From Calycina herbarum (lineage: Eukaryota > Ascomycota > Leotiomycetes > Helotiales > Pezizellaceae): DNA of 64,000 nucleotides. Positions 47,838 through 59,580 of the stretch are shown here, piece by piece; positions within the stretch are counted from its first letter, which is position 1, and each line of letters opens with the position of its first letter. The stretch spans positions 186,001-250,000 of the forward strand of contig LLEY01000053.1 in the NCBI GenBank assembly GCA_001414485.1, in the 5' to 3' direction. Below the pieces are notes generated by a model that made no database searches, was not told where the DNA came from, and saw nothing but the letters and a program-made list of their open reading frames with translations. The translations under genes were made by a program, and so were the position numbers.

Positions 47838-50480
47838 CCCTGAACCCGCAGTGGCTCCACCCGCGGAGCCATCCCTAGAATAGGCTCAAACGTTATTGGA
47901 GGAGCAGATGGCCTATATGAGGGCTCAGCGTCGTGAGGTCGGAGGCAGAACCAGAATCGGTTAGAGCCGGAGAGAGAGTACCGCTTCCTAGTACTCACCG
48001 CCGTTCCTGTTTCCCTCCCCGAACGAGAGAGAGGAGGTGGACCTTCGAGAATAAGGAGTGCCAAGGGGCGCTCTGTTGATCGCCCTGCCGAGGGTGGCCT
48101 AAAAGATTACCCAATTCGGGGCAGGTTTTTGTTGTTTGGCCTATCGAATAGGGAAATAGAACCTGCGAATGAACAGTATCGCCTGGTTTCACACCAGAAT
48201 ACACTGATTCCTGTTTCCCCTAGCTCAAGCCCTTTGGGTGATGTGGTTGCTGGCATCCTTGCCTTTGGCTGCAAAAATTGGCTACGAGGGCCCAAAACGC
48301 CTGGTTCTGTCGACGAACATGCCGTCAATTATGAATGATCCAGTGACAATGGAAAGCCAGTTGAAGCGTGACCTGAAACTCCGCAGAGTTATCCCTCATC
48401 CCGCGATAGATCCTTATATATGCTCCGCGCTGGGGTTCGTGGCAAAAGGAGATGGCGGTTGGCGTAAGATCCACAACCTCTCTGCGCCGGCAGGAAGGCC
48501 AATAAACGATGGTATTCCCGAGGAGTATAGAAGCATCGGATACCCGTATTTCGATGATATCGTGGCCGCAATTCTCGAGGCAGGTCAGAACTGTTACATA
48601 GTGAAAAGATGCCTTTCGAATTATAACTGTTTCCCGCAGAGATCAGTGGTTACTTGGCTTCAAGTGGGCAGAAATATTCTATTGAGAAGCTTGCCTTCCA
48701 TTCGGCCTCGCAACGGCTCCCTTCCTTTTCAACTTAATTGCAGAGGCATTCCATAGGATACTTGAGTCCTATCCAGGAGTTGTTGTTGGGCTTCTGCTAC
48801 ACTACCTGGATGACTTCATTTTCTTCTTCAAAGTTAGGCCGAGACTCCATGAGCGAGTAAAACACTTCCATGGGCAGTATACGCTGCTGGCCGATTTTCT
48901 GGGTATCCCGAGAAACGAGAGGGGAAAAATTGCGAAGGCTATATCATCGTTATTCTCGGAATCGAATATGATATAAAGAACTTCACCGCCAGACTCCAAA
49001 AGAAAAGGCAGCAAAAGCATTAGCCCTGACAACGGCGATTCTGGAGCAGGGGGAGCGCAACTCTCGAGCAGACTCAATCTCTCGTCGGCTTTCTGAGCTT
49101 TGCTCTAGCGTAGTCAGACTGGGGAAGATGTATATGACACATCTATATGCCTACCTCGAATTATCCTCGAAATTCGCGAAGGGATTTGAAGAAGCGCCTC
49201 AATCCCTCGGTCAGAGCAGATCTCGAATGGTGGAACGTTCTCCTCCCTGAATACAACGGAGTCTACTACTTCAACGATAGAAAGAGGACAGCCATTCAAC
49301 TCTTCACGGACGCGTCAAAGAAAAGGGATGAGGGGCGTCTATGAGCAAACCCCCAACGAGAGTTGGCAAGATTGGTGCGGCTCCCCCCCTCCCTCTCTCA
49401 AAAAAAGAACCTTTCTCGAGCAAAGTTCATCACGATACCAGCGAGGTTTTCGATATCAATATTTTCGAGCTAGGAGCAATTTCCCTGGCCTTTTTTACCT
49501 TTGTAGACGAATGGCGCGGAAATGAAGTCATTGTTCATACGGATAGCTCAAGTTCTCGCACTGTCATTAAGATATCATCCCTACATAGCGATGCCAAAGC
49601 AGTTCTACGAAGGAACCCTTCGAGCGCATCCAAATTTGATATCGAGGTTATCCCAAAATGGATCGCGGGGAAAGACAATTTACTGGCCGACGCCATCTCT
49701 CGTTTTAGTGATAGGGAAATAGCTAACTTGTGCCCTCAGTGGCAGATATCCTAAAATTCGCTTCTTCGTCGCCCGCATGGCTTCGATCACAAAGAAACAA
49801 CATGTCTTCGTTGAATCACTTCTTATGGAATGGCCTCACCAAGGAAACAAGAGCAAATTAAGCCTCCATCCAAAAGACGTATGAAAATTACTGTACGCTA
49901 CAAGGCGTGAAAGCATGGCCAGCACATCTCGAGGTTCTTGGAGAATTTGCCACGTTGAGAGCAATTGGAGGACTCGGGATCACAAAAGTCAAGGCCGATA
50001 CGATTTCTGGGAACCTTTCAGCACTACGATCTTATCACGTTGATAACCGAATAGATGAAGGAGTTTTTGATAGCCCATGATTGAAGAGGATCATTAGTGG
50101 CATCCGGCATACAGCTACGGATACTCCTACAAAACACGCACAACCGATTACTCTGGAGATCATTAAAAAGATCACGGAGCCAGCTTTCAACGAGGCCCCG
50201 GGGGTCAGGTGCCGTGAGGATATAAACTTCGACGTGGCGGCAAAAGTGGCTTTTGCAGGATGTTTACAGATGGGAGAATTCACGGTTAAAAACTCTCAAC
50301 TCGAGGAAGATACAGATATACAGAATCTCGGCCGGTGGAAGAGCGATTCTTTCAAACGATAATTAAAAGGAGCCTACGCTCGAGGCTCGAGCTGAACCTA
50401 CGATTCCTTCACAAAACAGATCTCGCGGATCCGGAGCTCCAGTCCCAATTACAAGGAGCGTAACTAGGCCTGGATCAAGA
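47838..50480 (+). mobile_element. Tyrosine-recombinase retrotransposon (DIRS/Ngaro-like), inactive
   Basis: The plus strand carries, in the order of YR retroelements, a reverse transcriptase, RNase H and a tyrosine recombinase, with frameshifts between them. RT shows GDGGWRKIHNLS near 48450, LPFGLATAPFLFNL near 48690-48740 and YLDDFIFFF near 48800. RNase H shows LFTDAS near 49305, FELGAISLAFF near 49465 and LLADAISRF near 49680. The recombinase begins near 49780 and shows NFDVAAKVAFAGC near 50230. Where the family has LRMGEFT, it reads LQMGEFT (CAG at 50267), so the catalytic Arg is lost. The HxxR region appears deleted, and the frame ends at TAA (50360) after LGRWKSDSFKR, where the catalytic Tyr is expected. 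Point mutation is far milder than in the AT-rich blocks. Element ends are not defined. Confidence 0.8.
47853..47870. repeat. Stem-loop GGCTCC-N6-GGAGCC
   Basis: A perfect 6-bp GC-rich stem with a 6-nt loop lies near the left end of the YR retroelement. It could belong to an inverted terminus, but no partner copy was identified. Confidence 0.4.
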
Positions 50481-51771
50481 CCCTGGGTGTGGATTCTACC
50501 TCAGCACGCTTTGGTACGGCACTCAAATACTCGCTTCTGATTCGTCAAAAGGCTTTGCGAATAGCCTCAGAAGTGAGCGTTTGGAGCGTGCAGGGGCATA
50601 AAAGATGGTAGTGTAAACGCCAGGTGTAATGTAATTGGAGTTGATGTGAGCTTGATCATTCATTCGGCAGGTACTGAGGGATACTTATAATGATTAAAAT
50701 GACCAAAGACAATTTCCGAGTAAGCCGCAAGTCAATTATCCTCAATCTCGACCAAGACCAGGCAGAATTTCTATAAAAAACCGCGCAATAACTTTCAAAA
50801 TAACCAGGGTGAGTTTCTACTACTTCATAAGTCACTCCTAGTTAATAGATCTTCAGTACCTCTAAAGATATTTAATAAACTCGACCCTTACAACTATACC
50901 AGTAGTCGCTGGCTCAACAGAGATCAATTACAGCGCGATACACGCTTTGTCGAATTTAACTTTTCTACGCTTTATAAAAAAGTCCTTTAACTATGTCTAG
51001 GAGCTTATGAGATAATAAGCTACGAAAAGAAAGAAGGTGGCTTTAATAGAATCTTTATTTTCACTATAAATAACAGGGACTATATCGTCGTATAAGTCCT
51101 CTTCTGAATTACTAGACTAGAAAGACTTACTACTTACTCTAAAGTTATAATAATAGCTTATAGTATACTTGAATCCTCTATATTAATATTTCTAAAACAA
51201 CTAATATTAATATAGTTCGTTAATATACTAATATTCTAGTACTAAAAATACTTAAATAGAAAGATAATAAAACAAACTCTATTAGTACTAAGTATATTAT
51301 TATAGAATATATACTAGAAGTTTAATTATATAGAGAATAACCTAAGATAAATCCCGTTTAGTATATATAATATATTAGAGCTCTTATAAAAATAATAAAG
51401 TTAATAGCTGCTTTATCTTTCCTAGTATATAGAAGTATATATTTTATAGACGTCTAATTAGACCGGTATATAACTATCTCTCTAGGTAACTTTTATATTA
51501 GGCTGAACTATATAAGAGAGTATTAGAACTATAATCTAGGCGAGTCTCGATACTACTAATAGAGAAAATTAAATAATAGTCTATATAAGTTTCCTTATAA
51601 GGAAATCTTATCTTATAAAATAATTAATAGTAGAATTAGAGAGTAATCTAAGTTAATATTACAACGTAATATAACTAAGAATTCTCGCGAATTCCTAGTA
51701 CTAAAGTAGTTCTTAAGAGTAAACTATTATATCGTAGGTCTATTAAAGAATATTATCGACTACTATCTTAT
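50481..51771. other. Transition into AT-rich DNA; probable decayed interior of the next retroelement
   Basis: From about 50800 the composition falls to AT-rich, as in 1-14 kb, and all frames are closed. The stretch abuts a minus-strand LTR at 51772, so it is in the position of that element's internal region, but I could not read gag or pol motifs in it. Confidence 0.45.
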
Positions 51772-52028
51772 TATAACGAAACTCAAACGAACTAAACAAA
51801 GATAACTAAGTCTCGAAGGTTAGTATATAGGTAAGAAGTATAGACGCGATAGATTATTTACTTAGAAGTGAACTCGTTACTTATATTAAAGATATTAAAT
51901 AAGATAATAAGATTAATAACTAAAGTTAAGTACGAAGCTTCTATCTAACAGCAGACGTACTAGTCTTATATAGAACCTTTATATCTCCTAGCCGCTATAG
52001 TCGATCTAACTAACTATAGTCGACATAG
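51772..52028 (-). repeat. Truncated LTR of the gypsy family, minus orientation
   Basis: The sequence begins TATAACGAAACTCAAACG and runs parallel to 4660-4866 at over four-fifths of positions, through the TATATAGAACC segment. The remaining U3 differs from the 4660 copy and instead resembles the U3 near 7735-7790 of the solo LTR (shared GTTAACTAGATCGA-like and CTAGGA-TATAAAG blocks on the other strand). The LTR breaks off where an oppositely oriented LTR begins at 52029. Confidence 0.75.
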
Positions 52029-52313
52029 TGTCACGAATCACGTGTCAGCACGTGACGAAGTGAAGTCCAGGCAACGCCCTGATAGGACGAGCACTATTGT
52101 AACTATAGAAGGAAGAAAGGATTAGATGTGGTAGGACATGTAATTCTGGGGATCTTATTACAGTTATATCACGTGACTCGGTTAGGAGCAGTCAGGTGAT
52201 GGAGTCCAGTTTTGAGGAGCCCTGGAAATAGAGTCGGACTCTATCTTCGGGACTCCTACTAAGCAGGACTCTAACATAAACGAAGGTTCTATATAAGACT
52301 AGCACGTCTGCTA
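52029..52313 (+). repeat. Truncated LTR of the gypsy family, plus orientation, almost free of RIP
   Basis: It starts TGTCACGAATCACGTGTC and follows the reverse complement of 4850-5122 base by base, but with CA and TG where that copy has TA. The TATA-like TTCTATATAAGACTAG is at about 52287-52302. Identity to the LTR stops after CTGCTA at 52313, where the right-hand neighbour begins with CTAG. This is the cleanest LTR copy in the window. Confidence 0.8.
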
Positions 52314-52616
52314 CTAGGGGCCGCGGAAGTAAATACCACAGGAGTAAAAGCGTAGCTGTGATACGTTACGGGTCGTAAAGAGTGAAAAAGTTGAATAAGA
52401 TGCCCGTCATACGTCCGTTTGTAGTCACGTGACACATTCGTTTGATATTGAAGGTGAACAGTATAGTAGATATTTATGTTAAAGTCTTCTAGCCTTCTCT
52501 TCCCTTCTCTTTTAACAACAACAGCACGTAAGCCTCCTTTAAAACCCAAACTATATGAAAAGGCGTTACGGGCCGTAAACTGACAATTACGGACTGTAGA
52601 ATGGAGAATACATATA

Positions 52617-52668
52617 CCACCGCCGCCGCCGCCGCCACCACCGCCTGCGCTGCTGCTGCTGCTGCTAC
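52617..52668 (+). repeat. Compound CCG/CTG trinucleotide microsatellite
   Basis: A run of CCG/CCA triplets changes to a run of CTG triplets within about 50 bp. It lies in the 3' part of the Helitron region, before a degenerate plus-strand gene. Confidence 0.85.
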
Positions 52669-52907
52669 TTATGCAGCTTCTCTACTGTTCCCTGCCCTGC
52701 CCGCCCTCCCTTACCGGCCTTTATAGACTATGATCTCTCTTACGGGGCTGGTTGCGGTCCGTTCTGCTACCTTGCGGCCCGGCCGTATAATATTTACTGC
52801 CCGGCCTACTAACTTGGAGGCTTTACTTAGTTAATTGACCGGCTAAGTAAACACTCCCAGGTGTATATACTATGTAGGTAGGTCTGGAGCGTGGAGTACG
52901 TGTGTGT

Positions 52908-53422
52908 CGGTGCCTGGCTTCTTTGGGCAAAGCTGTGCTAACTGCTATTACGGCAGTGAAGGACGCCGCTGCTCCCTCCGTAAGTGAACTCTCCTACCTA
53001 TTATAGACCGTAGCTAACTATTATAGATAGGACTAGCCAACATCGCGTTCGCTGCTCGTGTTGCTGCTGCTGTCGCTGCTGCTATAGCTGCTCCTACTCC
53101 CGCCGCCGTAGCCTAGGTCGCTCCTTACAACCCTCTCCGCCGCTCTAGTGCTAGTTCTAGTGTGGGTTCTAGTGCTGTCTGCTCTAGTACTGCTTGTAAG
53201 TTAGATTTATAGCCTGTGAAAAGATCTTACTAATATAAAATAGCGCGGCGCACCGGCTGTGTCTATAAGGCGCCCCTCTCAGCCTCTTAGAGGGCACGTC
53301 GTTTCGCGGAGCTCCATAGGGGGCTAGCGGCTCTTTACAAAGAGGAGGCGAGGGTACTAGAGGATAAGGAAGAGGAAGAAGGAGAGGAAGAGGAAGAGGG
53401 AGAGGAGGGGGAGGACAGCTAG
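52908..53422 (+). pseudogene. Degenerate two-exon gene carried within the Helitron region, opposite strand
   Basis: Exon 1 reads CLASLGKAVLTAITAVKDAA up to 52979. A clean 47-nt GT-AG intron (52980-53026, GTAAGT donor) leads in phase to IGLANIAFAARVAAAV. The frame continues through SSASSSVGSSAVCSSTAC, ARRTGCVYKAPLSAS and RARRFAELHRGLAALYKEEA, and ends in a Glu-rich tail at 53422. Interior TAG/TAA codons are all where CAG/CAA would fit, so RIP probably created them. No start codon is visible and I do not recognise the protein. It may be a gene captured by the Helitron or a separate insertion. Confidence 0.55.
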
Positions 53423-53440
53423 TCTACTATAGAGTTGTAA

Positions 53441-53900
53441 ATCCTTTTTAAGGTCTATTTATAGGTATGATAATAGTTAGCGATAGGTTTTTTAGTCTAT
53501 AAATCCTATCTAAGGTCCTATTTATAGATATAATAAAAGAATACTATAAGATTCGAGCAAGTATAAATATAAACTTATAGTAATAAATAATAAAACGATA
53601 CTTATAGACAAAGGTAGAGACGTATACAGCTTATAAATACTCAAAGTAGTCTATTATATAATCTAGGCAGTCCTAGTAATATAATCTCGCTCTTAATTGT
53701 TAGACGTAATCGAGTTTATACCTTTAAAGCGGTTAAAATTAAACAGGGATTTAAATAAGAGGCTTATAAGTGTTTTTACCTACGAAACAGCTACGTATGA
53801 TAATCCTAAGTAATGCTCTCTCTGATTCAAGTTTATTATAGCCTATAGTAGGGTTAAGCCTTAACTTTTATAGACTGTAATCGTATATCTAAGCTATAAT
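53441..53900 (-). other. Helitron 3' coding remnant without readable motifs
   Basis: This AT-rich part lies between the helicase motifs and the plus-strand pseudogene and should encode the C-terminal helicase motifs. I could not read them through the mutations. Confidence 0.35.
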
Positions 53901-56900
53901 AGGAACTGCGTCTATAAACAAACTATACCTTTATAGTTAAACTGCCGTGTTTGAGAGAAGACTAGCACAGTACTTATAGGGTAACTGGGAAAGCTAGGAC
54001 CTATATAGCTATTAAACTGTATTAAGATTACAGACGGCAGCTGGTCCGTTTGCTGTCTATAATCCTACGATACGTCTTCAATTACACCTATTAATCTGTT
54101 TATAAGCCTACTCTCTGTCTAAAGGTTAGTTATAAGCATAATATAGGCACCGATATAGACGTAGATCTCCGCGGATAAGTTATCTGCTTCTTCTTCGGTT
54201 ACGGCGGACGTACCGCGGCCTTTGTACTCGGCCGTAAGCTTCTTTACAGGTTGATTTATAGCTGTGAGACGGTGAAAGTTTGTCTCTCGGACTTCTGCTA
54301 TCGTATAGTAGAGCTATAATACATCGTTAAATCTGCCAACCTTGTCCAGAGAGAGCTGATTAGCTATACAGGTATAAAGTAGTTCCTAGCTCGCTTATAA
54401 GAGGGTTGTAGTCTATAACTGACTTAGTACGGCTCGAAAACGGACTACGATATCGTCTTCTCCTTATTACCGTATCATATCTACTAAACAGACCGTTTAA
54501 TCGAACGCCTAGTATAAGCACGATCCTCTAATTACGTTGATATATTACGGCTATAAAGAGTATAATAGGTACCTACTAACGGGTGGCAGCTAGTAAAAGT
54601 CCCTATAAAGTAAGATACTTACCCTACTAAACGGCTGATCGTTATATAGATAGATCGCCTATAGACGAGTATCGATTAAAGAGAGTATCTTAAGATCGAT
54701 TATAGACTTCTCGTCGATAATTAGGAACCGACAGGCGGCGAAGAGAGCTTATAAGGCTTAGAGGGTCCCGGTCGATAAGTCAGCTGTTTTCCCTTTTATA
54801 GGTAGCTGTAATAGGCTATAGAGTGTCTTCCTAGTAAAATTAAAGGCTGTAATACCTATAGGAGCGGCCTAGAAGACTGGATTTAGGAGTCCGGCGTCTA
54901 TCGTAAGTTCTTATAAGCGGGTATAAGCTTTTAAAAGAGTAAACGTCTTACCTAAACTAGCTACATCGTCGACGTTTAGTAGTAACGGGGGGGGGAACGG
55001 TCTATGACAGCTTAACTCAGCTGTATAGTGGTTAACTACTATGTTATATAGCTTCCTCTACTCGTGGTTTAGCAGCAACGGACACGAATCGACTATTACA
55101 GCTTATGTAATTAAGTGATCGGCTTTTATTTGATTCTACACGTCTAGTATAACAATCTAACGGCTGCTATGAATAGACCAGTTATATAAACGGTCGATCT
55201 CGTAGGCGCCTAACATATCTAACGGGTCTGTAAAGTCTAGTTCGTAGCCTAGCCGCCGGCGAGCAAACGCTTCAAAGTCTGCTAGAGGTTGCTCTATTCT
55301 ATCTATGTCTTGTTCTTCTTCCTCGCTCACCTCGTCGCTCTTGTCGTCGCCCTCTCGTAGCGGATTCGTATAGAAGTCTAACAGGTGGTTATAAGACGTC
55401 TGACAGATGTGAAACGCGCCTGTAAATAACCTGTACTCGATTCCGTCGACTGTAAGTAAGTCCTCGTATACGATAAACGGGTGGTAGAGTATAAGCTTTA
55501 CTCGGTAGTAGTCCGTATAAGACGGAGTAGTAGGATCGCTTAGGTACTGTAGGTAGTAGTTGATTACCCACGGCTAGGCTCGCGGGCGCGGCCTCCACTA
55601 TGCCCAGTCCCACGTCCGTAACCACTTGTATAGAGAGAGGGTTAAGAGCGCTCGACTACCGGGGGCGTCCGTAAGGCAGTTATAGTACCTCTATAAGACA
55701 GAACAGCCAGCCGTAACGCTCCTCAACTCTAGGATAATAAGCTCTTGCTACTCCTTTGGCGGACGGCAGTCAAGGCTTATAAGCATCTGCGAAGAATCTT
55801 AGACCGGAACCTAGAGGAGGATGTAGCACACTTCTTAGGCCGACTAGTCACGCTCTCTAATAAGCTTATTTAAGATCTTAGACGTAAACGAGAGCAAGAG
55901 CATACAGTCGTTTACGTACGGTAATACTTACGCTTAAAGTTCTATATATAATATAGACGACTTTTCTGGCTTAGACATGTACTTACTGATATACGATAAG
56001 ACTGTATAGAGGCTCGTCGGCGGTTAGATATCTGTATTCGTAAGCCAGCCTTAGATATATTAGCTACATCCTCTTTATAGACGTTATATACGAACCTATA
56101 GTGATTACAAGAGCGTACTAATTAAAAAACGGGTCGTTATAGGCCGGCGAGAACAGCTATACCTTTAGATTAATAGCATAGGTAATCGTTATACCTACGA
56201 AGCGAGGCCGTAGAAAGAAGAACCGGCAACTTAACTGCTTCGTCTCTTTATTCGTCCGTAGACAGTAGCTCATAGTATAATTAGAGTACTTCTATAGCCG
56301 GTTTACTAAGGCCGTAAATTGATTAGACGTATTCGTAACGTCTGTAGGGTTAAGTAATACTAGATTATAGAGGTCTAGGAGCTATAACGGGTCTAGATTC
56401 TAAGCTATAATTAGTTCGCCCTAATACTATACAAAGGCTTCGTAGGCTATATCTAACTCGTAATCGAGAGAGGGCGCGGATAGGATCCACAGTAAGCAGT
56501 AGAGGTGGCCTAATCCACGCACCTACTACTTAAAACAGTCCTAATAATCTATAAACTTTAAGAGCAGCTGTAACACCGTCTATATAAACGTCTAGAAACA
56601 GATCTAGAGGTAGTAGGCTACGATATATAGGTTGTCTTAAATCCCTTTCTAGATAAACTAGTAATAGACCGTATCTGTTATACCGGTTACGCCTTCCTAA
56701 CCTATAAGGTAGCAGTGGAGATCGTACTACTATATATCTACTATACTGAAGGTAATAAAAACTAGGGACGTCTCTTATAAGAGAAAACGGGCCTATATAG
56801 TTAAGCTGTTACTCTTATTCTACTAAAACAGGCAAGTTCCCGTTAAATCGGACTCTTAACAGACGATCTAATCGACAAGCTATGTATCGTCCTATAACGC

Positions 56901-58696
56901 GGCTATAAGCTCTTCGCGGGTAAGATCTTTTAAGCTAGACGCTATAGACACGTAGAAACAGGCTACGCTCGCGGCCTTCCGCCGTATAAGGATATTAAAA
57001 ACTAAGAACCGCTACTAAGGATAGCGTCTAAAACGGCCGTCGTAATAGTAGAGGAGGTGACGGGCGTAGTCGCTTAGGGAGACGGACCGTAAACAGGGGC
57101 TGTTAAAGTCTACGTAGCCTATAGGATAGAGCGTGGGGAAGGCTATTGTGAAGATCCGCTCGTTCCCTGACACCTCGTCTAACAGCGTTGTACAGATAGA
57201 CGGGGCAGGGATTCCTTAAGGTTACGCGGTACAGCTCGTAAGCTTACCACGGATTAAGTCCGCCTCAGTCGTCGTAACGTAGAGATTAGGGACTATAGAC
57301 TAGGTGTTAATAGGTAGTAAACGGTCTATATTAGGCACTGCTCTATCTATAGCATCATTAACGGGATCTATAGGGTAGGTCGTCGGATCGATAATCGTAG
57401 GAAATACGTCTAACACATCTCTATCGTCTAGAAGCGACTTAATATAGGCGTATAAGAGGGTGATATAACAGTAGTCGGGATAGTGTGCTTAGAGGTAATA
57501 GAGCTATGTTAAGACGTAACGTTTACGGACCTAAAAATCGGCCTTAAACTAGCGTTGATATCTATATAGGTTAATACGGTCTATAAGAGTACTTAAAGTA
57601 GAGATATACTTAAGATTCTAGGCTATATCTAGTAGGCAGATAAGAACAATATCCAGATCCGTAGGGAGGTTAGAGAGTACTATTACAGTCTTAACTATAT
57701 TCTATATAAAACTTATATAGTAACCCGAATAGTAATACTAGTGCCCACGGTACTAAAAGAGGACTATCTAGACGTAGGAACAGGCGATAATCATCTCTTC
57801 TACTTAAGTAAGCGCTAGTAAAGTATCTGTCACAGGTCCGGGGTCTATCTCGTTATCTAGAGACATAAGATATAGTCTATAATCTTTAGGATCTCGTAAG
57901 TAACACTTATAGTATACGGTATCCTTTAGAGCCATCGCAAACCACCGTTCGCAGTAGTGGCTATAACTCTCTATCTAGACAGTCTATATAGCATTATTAA
58001 AGTCTTAAATCAGCTGCTACTAGTCTGTAGGAAGGAAGCCTGGTTCGCAGAGGGGGAGAGGGGGTGGCGGAGAGGGAGCAGGTTCGAGGGTCGATTCACA
58101 GATAAGATAGATCTATAGTAGACAGGAAGGCGGCTGTAGAAGAGCCTATATCGATTAGTACTATATAGAAGGAAGAGAAGAGGAAATACAGGTATTAGCG
58201 TATTAATTCGCAGGCGTTAAGCTAGCCGTTGTAGACTAGCTATAGTTATAGCACAGCGTTTTCGTAGTTTATTATAGTACGTAATATACGATAAGTAGAC
58301 CCGCGAATAGACATCGGCGTCTATATTCTTAAAGAAAGAGGGAAGAGGGAGCTTCTATATACACGTTAAGCAGTATTTAGCAGCCATAGTATAGGCGAAA
58401 TCTAAGTAAGGTTACCGGAGCAAAAAGCCTTGCTGACTACGAAGGACACTTTCGAATGACTAAGCGCTATATATCAGGTAATCTGACATTTTTCGATCAC
58501 ATGAGGAAAAAGGCAGCCTTCGACTCGTGGGCAGGGGGGTCGGAACCTAAAAAAAAGCTACGCTTTTAATAATGGTTTTAATCTATTGATTAATAGATCT
58601 GATAGATCTGATGATTAAAGTCTAGGTTTATTCTATATAAGTGTGGGATTAAATAGTGAGACGAGTGCTTATTAAGCACTAGAACATGTGATTTCT

Positions 58697-58980
58697 GACA
58701 CGCCTGGCGAGGACGCGAGGACGCGCTAGCACGACTGTCGTACTGGCTATCTGCTAGTATAAAGGTTCTATATAAGACTAGACTTCCTCCTAGGTAGATA
58801 GAAGCTTCGTACTTAACTCAAATACAGTATCTCATTACATACTTAGTAACTACACTAGACTTATACTTCACTTGATCACTTGACAGCGTCCCTGCCTTAC
58901 CAACACCCGCACTTAGCTACAACACCAGGACCCTAAGGGCAACCCAGCAACCCAGCCGTTGTTACAAGAAAATAAACAAG
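58697..58980 (+). repeat. LTR-like fragment related to the gypsy LTRs
   Basis: GGTTCTATATAAGACTAG near 58754 and AGATAGAAGCTTCGTACTTA near 58795 are shared with the LTRs at 4660, 7533 and 52029, but the flanking U3 and U5 differ. It appears to be a divergent LTR subfamily. The outer limits are approximate and no internal region could be assigned. Confidence 0.5.
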
Positions 58981-59289
58981 ACCGAATTAGGGCACTACAA
59001 ATGTTCATAAGTTGTCTAATATAATTTATAGTAGGGAGCCGAATTAGAGTGCTTCTAGAACTTTTGATTAGGTAGTTCAAATAAAGGAGCCGAATTTGGA
59101 CGATTCACATCAGTGCTCACTCAAGTTTTTGCCCCCTGTCTCTGCCTTGTCTCTGCCCCACGTCTCTGCCCCCCGTCTTTTCATATCGTCCCGCTCACCA
59201 CATACTGTATTTGAAATCACCTCATTAATTGACTAGCAGTGCAGTAGATCGGATAAGGTGCAAGAACCCTGCCGTAGATCCTGATTCTG

Positions 59290-59580
59290 GGCCTTATTTG
59301 TCAGCGCAATTTAGACGCCAGCGTCCGAGGGGCGAATTCTGACCTCTCTCACGCCAGCGACCATCATGCGCCAGCGCAATTAGACGCCAGCGTCGCAGGG
59401 CTCACTTTCTGTTACGCCGGAGCTCGTCACGCGTCAGCGCACCTCGTGCGCCAGCGCCTTAGGGGGCCGAATTGTGCTCCCTTGGCGCGCCAGCGCTTCT
59501 GATACGTCGGCGTTTGTCATGCGTCAGCGCCCTGGGGCCTCTCGTTAACCCCTATCTCACGCCAGTGACCCTCATGCACG
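59290..59580. repeat. GC-rich array of CGCCAGCG / GCGTCAGCGC motifs
   Basis: At least nine copies of C-G-C/T-C-A-G-C-G occur in under 300 bp, some paired as GCGCCAGCGCAATTAGACGC followed by CAGCGT. A GGAGCCGAATT-type unit repeats from about 59036 to 59470 in and around it. The composition contrasts with the AT-rich blocks and the CpGs are unmutated. It encodes nothing I can see. From 59581 to 60060 there is no supported gene. Confidence 0.6.

Larger units (their letters stand above)
52314..58575 (-). mobile_element. Decayed Helitron (Rep/HUH plus PIF1 helicase), 6.2 kb
   Basis: Reading the minus strand from high to low coordinate and ignoring stops, the order is that of a fungal Helitron protein. 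Near 57940 is CERWFAMALKDT, a zinc-finger-like start. Near 57780 is VEEMIIAC with RGH, the Helitron-like N domain. Near 56780-56800 is SLVFITFS. Near 56520 is GLGHLYCLLW, the HUH box with the second His changed to Tyr. Near 55500-55560 is YYRVKLILYHPF. Near 54960 is GKTFTLLK (Walker A), near 54700 is FLIIDEKS (Walker B), and near 54600 is RDFYxLPPV. TAAAAGCGTAGCT at 52345-52357 and its inverse at 58556-58568 may mark the two termini. Stops mostly fit CAG/CAA/CGA changed by RIP. Exact ends are uncertain. Confidence 0.82.

Noticed and set aside
55389..55625. 78-codon minus-strand open frame in the Helitron
   Set aside because: The neighbouring frame reads YYRVKLILYHPF and FTGAFHICQTSYNH, which is the true Helitron frame, so this one is a shadow.
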